Assembly: GCA_963677375.2 (NCBI GenBank)
Contig: CAXXIF010000011.1
Span: forward strand, 62,001-126,000
Reading direction: 5' to 3'
Source: Pseudaeromonas sp963677375
GTDB lineage: Bacteria; Pseudomonadota; Gammaproteobacteria; Enterobacterales; Aeromonadaceae
Length of the DNA stretch: 64,000 bases
Notes under the pieces: model-generated
Told to the model about the DNA's origin: nothing
The model's input: the letters and a program-made list of their open reading frames with translations, nothing else
The model's database searches: none
Translations under genes and position numbers: made by a program
Shown here: piece after piece, positions 59,187 through 64,000 of the stretch
Layout of the letters: each line of letters begins with the position of its first letter
How positions within the stretch are numbered: the first letter of the stretch is position 1

Positions 59187-59888
59187 TTAACCGCCGAGAT
59201 AGGCCTGGCGCACCGCAGGGTCAGCCAGTAACTCGGCACCAGTGCCTTCCAGCACCACGCGACCGGTTTCCAGCACATAGCCCCGATCGGCCAGCTTCAG
59301 CGCCTGGTTGGCATTCTGTTCGACCAAGAAAATGGTCATGCCGCGATCCCGCAGCCGTTCGATAATTTCGAAGATCTGCTGGATGATAATCGGCGCCAGA
59401 CCCAGCGAAGGCTCGTCCAGCAACAACAGCCGCGGCTTGCTCATCAGAGCCCGGCCTATGGCCAGCATCTGCTGCTCGCCACCGGACATGGTGCCGGCCC
59501 GCTGATGGACCCGCTCCTTGAGGCGGGGAAACAGCTCGTACACCTCGGCCAGCAGCGCCTCCTGTTCCGCCTTGTCGACGAAGAAGGCGCCCATGTAGAG
59601 GTTCTCCTCCACGGTCAGACGACTGAAGATACGACGCCCTTCCGGCACTATGGCGATGTCGCCGCGCATGATCCTGGCGGTGTGCCACTGAGTAATATCC
59701 TGCCCCTCGAACAGCACCTGGCCGGACTGGGGCTTGGGATCACCGCACAGCGTCATCAACAGCGTGGTCTTGCCAGCTCCATTGGCACCGATCAGGGTGA
59801 CAATCTCACCCTGGTTGATGTGCAGGCTGACATCATGCAGTGCCTGGATCTTGCCGTAGTAAGTGGAAACGTTCTTGAATTCCAGCAT
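59187..59888 (-). CDS. livF: Branched-chain amino-acid ABC transporter ATPase LivF
   Basis: 233 aa. Walker A GANGAGKTT, signature MSGGEQQML, Walker B LLLLDEPSLGLAP, H-loop VEQN. Start MLEFKNVSTYYGKIQ at 59888 has GAGG upstream. Follows livG with an 8-nt gap. Confidence 0.95.
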   Translation of the reverse strand: MLEFKNVSTYYGKIQALHDVSLHINQGEIVTLIGANGAGKTTLLMTLCGDPKPQSGQVLFEGQDITQWHTARIMRGDIAIVPEGRRIFSRLTVEENLYMGAFFVDKAEQEALLAEVYELFPRLKERVHQRAGTMSGGEQQMLAIGRALMSKPRLLLLDEPSLGLAPIIIQQIFEIIERLRDRGMTIFLVEQNANQALKLADRGYVLETGRVVLEGTGAELLADPAVRQAYLGG

Positions 59889-59896
59889 GGGATACC

Positions 59897-60661
59897 TCAA
59901 AACTCACCCAGATAGGCCTTGATGACGGCCGGATTATTCTTCACCTGTTCCGGCTTGCCTTCGGCCAGCGGACATCCCTGATTGACCACATAGATCTGGT
60001 CGGAAATTTCCATCACCAGTTTCATATCGTGCTCGATCAGCAAGACGGATACACCGAACTCATCCCGCAACAGACGGATGAGATCATCAAGGTCGTGAGT
60101 TTCTTTCGGGTTCAGACCCGCCGCCGGTTCATCCAACATCAGCAGTTTGGGCTGGGTACACATGCAACGGGCAATCTCCAGGCGACGCTGCTGACCATAG
60201 GCCAAACCGGTCGCCGGACGATTTGCCATCTCGGTCAGTCCCACCTTGTCCAGCCAGAACAGGGCCCGATCCAGCGCTTCTTTCTCTGAACGACGGAAAG
60301 CCGGAGTCTTGAAGATGCCCTGCAGCAGACCGCCGTGCATGTGGCGATGCTGGGCCACCAGCAGGTTTTCCAACGCCGTCATCTCCTTGAACAGCCGGAC
60401 GTGCTGGAAGGTCCGCACCACGCCCTTGCGGGCGATGAGATGACCCGGCACTCCCTGGATCTCCTCACCGGCATAGCGGATGATGCCCTCACTGGGACGA
60501 TAGAAACCGGTCAGGCAGTTGAAAACCGTGGTCTTGCCTGCCCCGTTGGGCCCGATGATCGAGACAATCTGTTGCTCTTTCACCTGCAGCGCCACCTTGT
60601 TGACCGCCACCAGACCGCCAAAACGCATCGTCAGGTCCGAAACTTCCAGAATATTGCTCAT
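59897..60661 (-). CDS. livG: Branched-chain amino-acid ABC transporter ATPase LivG
   Basis: 254 aa. Walker A GPNGAGKTTVFN, LivG-type insertion HLIARKGVVRTFQHVRLF, signature region LAYGQQRRLEIARCM, Walker B MLDEPAAGLNP and IEHDMKLV. The start is at 60661 with GGAGGTG; it overlaps the livM stop by 4 nt. Confidence 0.95.
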   Translation of the reverse strand: MSNILEVSDLTMRFGGLVAVNKVALQVKEQQIVSIIGPNGAGKTTVFNCLTGFYRPSEGIIRYAGEEIQGVPGHLIARKGVVRTFQHVRLFKEMTALENLLVAQHRHMHGGLLQGIFKTPAFRRSEKEALDRALFWLDKVGLTEMANRPATGLAYGQQRRLEIARCMCTQPKLLMLDEPAAGLNPKETHDLDDLIRLLRDEFGVSVLLIEHDMKLVMEISDQIYVVNQGCPLAEGKPEQVKNNPAVIKAYLGEF

Positions 60662-61907
60662 TTCGGCACCTCCATGTGCTGACGGGTCATCGGCAGCAAA
60701 CCCTGGGGTCGCCACAACATCATCACCACCATCAACAGACCAAACATCACCATCCGGTATTCATTGAACTCACGGGCCATTTCCGGCAACAACGTCATAA
60801 TGATGGCGGCCAGCACGATCCCGATCTGGGACCCCATGCCACCTAGCACCACTATGGCCAGGATGATGGCCGATTCGATGAAGTTGAACGATTCCGGACT
60901 GATGAAGCCCTGACGCGCCGCAAAGAAGCTGCCGGCAAAACCGGCAAAGGCGGCTCCGATGGCAAAGGCACTGAGCTTGATCACGGTTGGGTTCAAGCCC
61001 AGAGAGCGACAGGCGATTTCATCTTCGCGCAATGCTTCCCATGCTCGACCCAGCGGCATACGCAGCAAGCGGTTAATGACAAACAGGGTAAACAGCACCA
61101 GCAACACCGCCATCAGATAGAGGAAGATCACCTTGTGATCGGCCACGTACTTGATGCCGAAGAACTGATGGAAGGTTTGACCACCCGCCTCGTCCGCCTT
61201 GCGGGCAAACTCCAGACCGAACAGCGTCGGCTTAGGTATCCCGGAAATGCCGTTCGGGCCGCCGGTGATAAAGTTGAGGTTATTCAACAAAATACGAATT
61301 ACCTCCCCGAAGCCAAGAGTCACGATGGCGAGATAATCGCCGCGCAGACGCAAGACGGGGAAGCCGAGCAAAAAGCCGAACCCGGCGGCCAGCAGGCCCG
61401 ATAATGGCAGCGCTTCCCAGAAGCTGAAGCCGAAGTACTGGTTCAACAAGGCATAGCTATAGGCGCCGACGGCGTAGAAGCCGACATACCCCAGATCCAG
61501 CAACCCCGCCAACCCGACCTGGACGTTGAGACCGAGCCCCAGCATCACATAGATCAGGGTCAGGGTCGCCAAATCGACCACGCTACGGCTGGCAACAAAG
61601 GGCAGCACGATCAAGGCGCCCAGAATCAGCAAGGAGCCCAGACGGTACAGACCCGGTTTGTCGCTCTTGCTCGGCAGCGTCAGCGTCGGAGCCAGGGCTC
61701 CCACCTGGCCAAACAGCCCGAGAATGCGCTCCCGAAACAGTTGGAAAAAGAACACTAGCCCCACGCCGATCAGCAAAGCCGGGCCGTTATGACCCAACTG
61801 GCTGACCACAGTCAGACCCACACCCTCGGTCTGCAGCTGGAAGCCGAATAACCAGAGGGTCAGCAGCAGCGTCATCACGCCAGCAATACAGGCATTCTTG
61901 AAATGCA

Positions 61908-61908
<1 letters not shown>
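60658..61908 (-). CDS. livM: Branched-chain amino-acid permease LivM
   Basis: 416 aa (E. coli 425). N-terminal TM helices, a hydrophilic stretch near 70-90, then the conserved permease core: VQVGLAGLLDLGYVGFYAVGAYSY, LPLSGLLAAGFGFLLGFPVL, the EAA-like RAWEALREDEIACRSLGLN coupling helix, and GGMGSQIGIVLAA. The start overlaps the livH stop by 1 nt. Forms the channel with LivH. Confidence 0.95.
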
Positions 61909-62831
<923 letters not shown>

Positions 62832-62896
62832 AGGAATATTCCCTGTGCACCCGACATTGTGTAGATGGTCGTCCTGACAGGCTGGACGATAAATGA

Positions 62897-62918
62897 AGGG
62901 GCGGCTCAAGCCGCCCCT
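62897..62918 (-). terminator. Intercistronic hairpin between livK and livH
   Basis: Minus strand AGGGGCGGC, loop TTGA, GCCGCCCCT, then TCATTTATC: a stable 9-bp stem with a poor T tail. Likely attenuates transcription or protects the livK mRNA 3' end. Confidence 0.6.
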
Positions 62919-62936
62919 CGGGTCGCAAAACAGAGC

Positions 62937-64000
62937 TTACTGCAGAGTGGTGGAAGAACCATCCTGGTGCCAGTCGAATACACCAAACTCGAACCCCTTC
63001 AGGTCGCCCTTGGCATCCCATTGCAAGTCACCCATAACGGTCGGGATCTTGCTAGCTTTCAGTGCCTTAGCCACATCGGCTGGCTCTTCACCGGCTTGCT
63101 TGATGCCGGCAACCACGCTCTGGATCGCGGCATAGGTGGTCCAGATGAACGGGCCGGACGGGTCCTGCTTATTCGCCTTCAGTGCATCAACCAGATGCGC
63201 ATTCGCCGCTTCCTGATCGTAGCGCTTCGGCAGGGTCACCAGCAGACCTTCAGAGGCCGGACCTGCGATAGCGGAGATATCCTTGTTACCCACGCCTTCC
63301 GGACCCATGAACTTGGCCTTCAGGCCCTTTTCAGCCGCCTGACGCAGGATCAGACCCAGCTCGGGGTGATAGCCACCGTAGTAGACGAAATCGACATTAT
63401 TTTTCTTCAACTTGGCGATTTGAGCCGAGAAATCCTTGTCGCCAGCGGTGATCCCTTCGAAAGAAACCACATTCACGCCCGCCTTCTTCAACTCATCACG
63501 CACGCTGGTCGCAATGCCTTCACCGTATTGCTTCTTGTCATGGATGACGGCCACAACCTTCGGTTTGACGTGATCGATGATATAACGCGCCGCAGTTGGG
63601 CCCTGATCGCTATCCAGACCAATGGTACGCATGGTCAATTCATAGCCGCGGTCACTCACCTTTGGACTGGTGGAGGCCGGGGTGATCATCAGAATGCCTT
63701 CATCTTCATAAACATCGGAGGCCGCCAGTGTGCTGTCAGAGCAGAGGTGACCGATGACGAACTTGATGCCATCGTTGACGATCTTGTTGGCAACGGCAAC
63801 GGCTTGCTTGGGATCGCAGGCATCGTCATAGGATACGGCTTCGAGTTTCTTGCCGTTGACGCCGCCCGCCTTGTTGATCTCTTCCACCGCCAGCTTGCCA
63901 CCGGCAAACTCCATGTCCCCATATTGGGCAACCGGGCCAGTTTGGGGGCCAGCAATGGCAATTTTGATGGTATCTTCCGCCATGGCTTGAGAAGCCACGC
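62937..64000 (-). CDS. livK: Branched-chain amino-acid binding protein LivK/LivJ (partial at window edge)
   Basis: About 354 residues seen; the N-terminal part of the signal peptide lies beyond the window. Sequence at the edge reads ASQAMA then mature EDTIKIAIAGP, so cleavage after AMA is likely. Periplasmic Leu/Ile/Val-binding fold: TGPVAQYGDMEFAGG, ACDPKQAVAVANKIV and GHLCSDST (the disulfide Cys pair), ITPASTSPKVSD, YYGGYHPELGLIL, and the C-terminal FEFGVFDWHQDGSST. LivJ versus LivK cannot be told; its place before livH fits livK. Confidence 0.93.
   Translation of the reverse strand, partial: VASQAMAEDTIKIAIAGPQTGPVAQYGDMEFAGGKLAVEEINKAGGVNGKKLEAVSYDDACDPKQAVAVANKIVNDGIKFVIGHLCSDSTLAASDVYEDEGILMITPASTSPKVSDRGYELTMRTIGLDSDQGPTAARYIIDHVKPKVVAVIHDKKQYGEGIATSVRDELKKAGVNVVSFEGITAGDKDFSAQIAKLKKNNVDFVYYGGYHPELGLILRQAAEKGLKAKFMGPEGVGNKDISAIAGPASEGLLVTLPKRYDQEAANAHLVDALKANKQDPSGPFIWTTYAAIQSVVAGIKQAGEEPADVAKALKASKIPTVMGDLQWDAKGDLKGFEFGVFDWHQDGSSTTLQ

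Overview
This window is chromosomal DNA of a gammaproteobacterium, most likely of the family Aeromonadaceae. The evidence is a moderately GC-rich composition, gene neighbourhoods shared with Aeromonas and the enterics (priA/argS/ftsN/hslVU/rraA/zapB, divergent lexA/plsB, ubiCA, glpEG, btuB-murI), and a 1542-nt 16S rRNA gene. Much of the 16S gene reads like Aeromonas as I remember it, but the region just after the universal GTAAACGATGTC differs, so a neighbouring genus is possible. I could not align it, so the genus is left open.

Layout. 1-5000: the 3' part of uvrA (with a one-base frameshift), a sulfurtransferase, a DUF4382 lipoprotein and a chemoreceptor. 5361-6412: an IS1595-family insertion sequence in an AT-rich gap. 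6796-8393: two tandem DUF2750 paralogues and an SbmC/GyrI-like gene behind a perfect LexA box. 8527-14057: a c-di-GMP GGDEF-EAL protein, two secreted proteins of unknown function, a GNAT acetyltransferase and a LacI-type regulator. 14209-19408: methionine genes metH and metA (metA with a tandem MetJ operator) flanking an alkyltransferase-like gene. 19531-22112: an HD-GYP protein and a CinA-like protein. 22191-27793: an rRNA operon on the minus strand (16S, tRNA-Glu, 23S, 5S, a 5S relic, tRNA-Thr) with two tandem promoters.

28046-34889: a membrane-anchored RRM protein, the cobalamin-riboswitch-controlled btuB-murI unit with a divergent cobalamin-adenosyltransferase-like gene upstream, a DUF5610 protein and trmA. 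34957-36356: an iron-storage locus with bfd and two bacterioferritin subunits around a Fur-like box. The subunits have complementary defects: one keeps the haem ligand, the other keeps the ferroxidase site. 36417-41167: a short malic enzyme, tapT, rpmE and priA. 41269-47647: a LON-domain protein, argS, ftsN, hslVU (with a good sigma-32 promoter), rraA and zapB. 47787-54872: a permease, cysE, fieF, trmL, lexA (two SOS boxes) and plsB. 55033-59047: an XRE/2TM protein, a repeat-rich intergenic region, ubiCA, a FliL-like protein, glpG and glpE. 59091-64000: a branched-chain amino-acid transport operon livK-H-M-G-F, with livK cut by the window edge.

Functional links inside the window: LexA with its own two boxes and the sbmC box; MetJ-type control of metA beside metH; B12 uptake (btuB), a B12-related protein and B12-dependent MetH; and iron storage with its Fur-like site. 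No CRISPR array, prophage, integron or recognisable defence system was seen. The least explained items are the PduO-like protein with lost active-site residues, the membrane-tethered RRM protein, the DUF2750 pair, and an interspersed GGAT-hairpin repeat (55625-55798 and 6563-6606).
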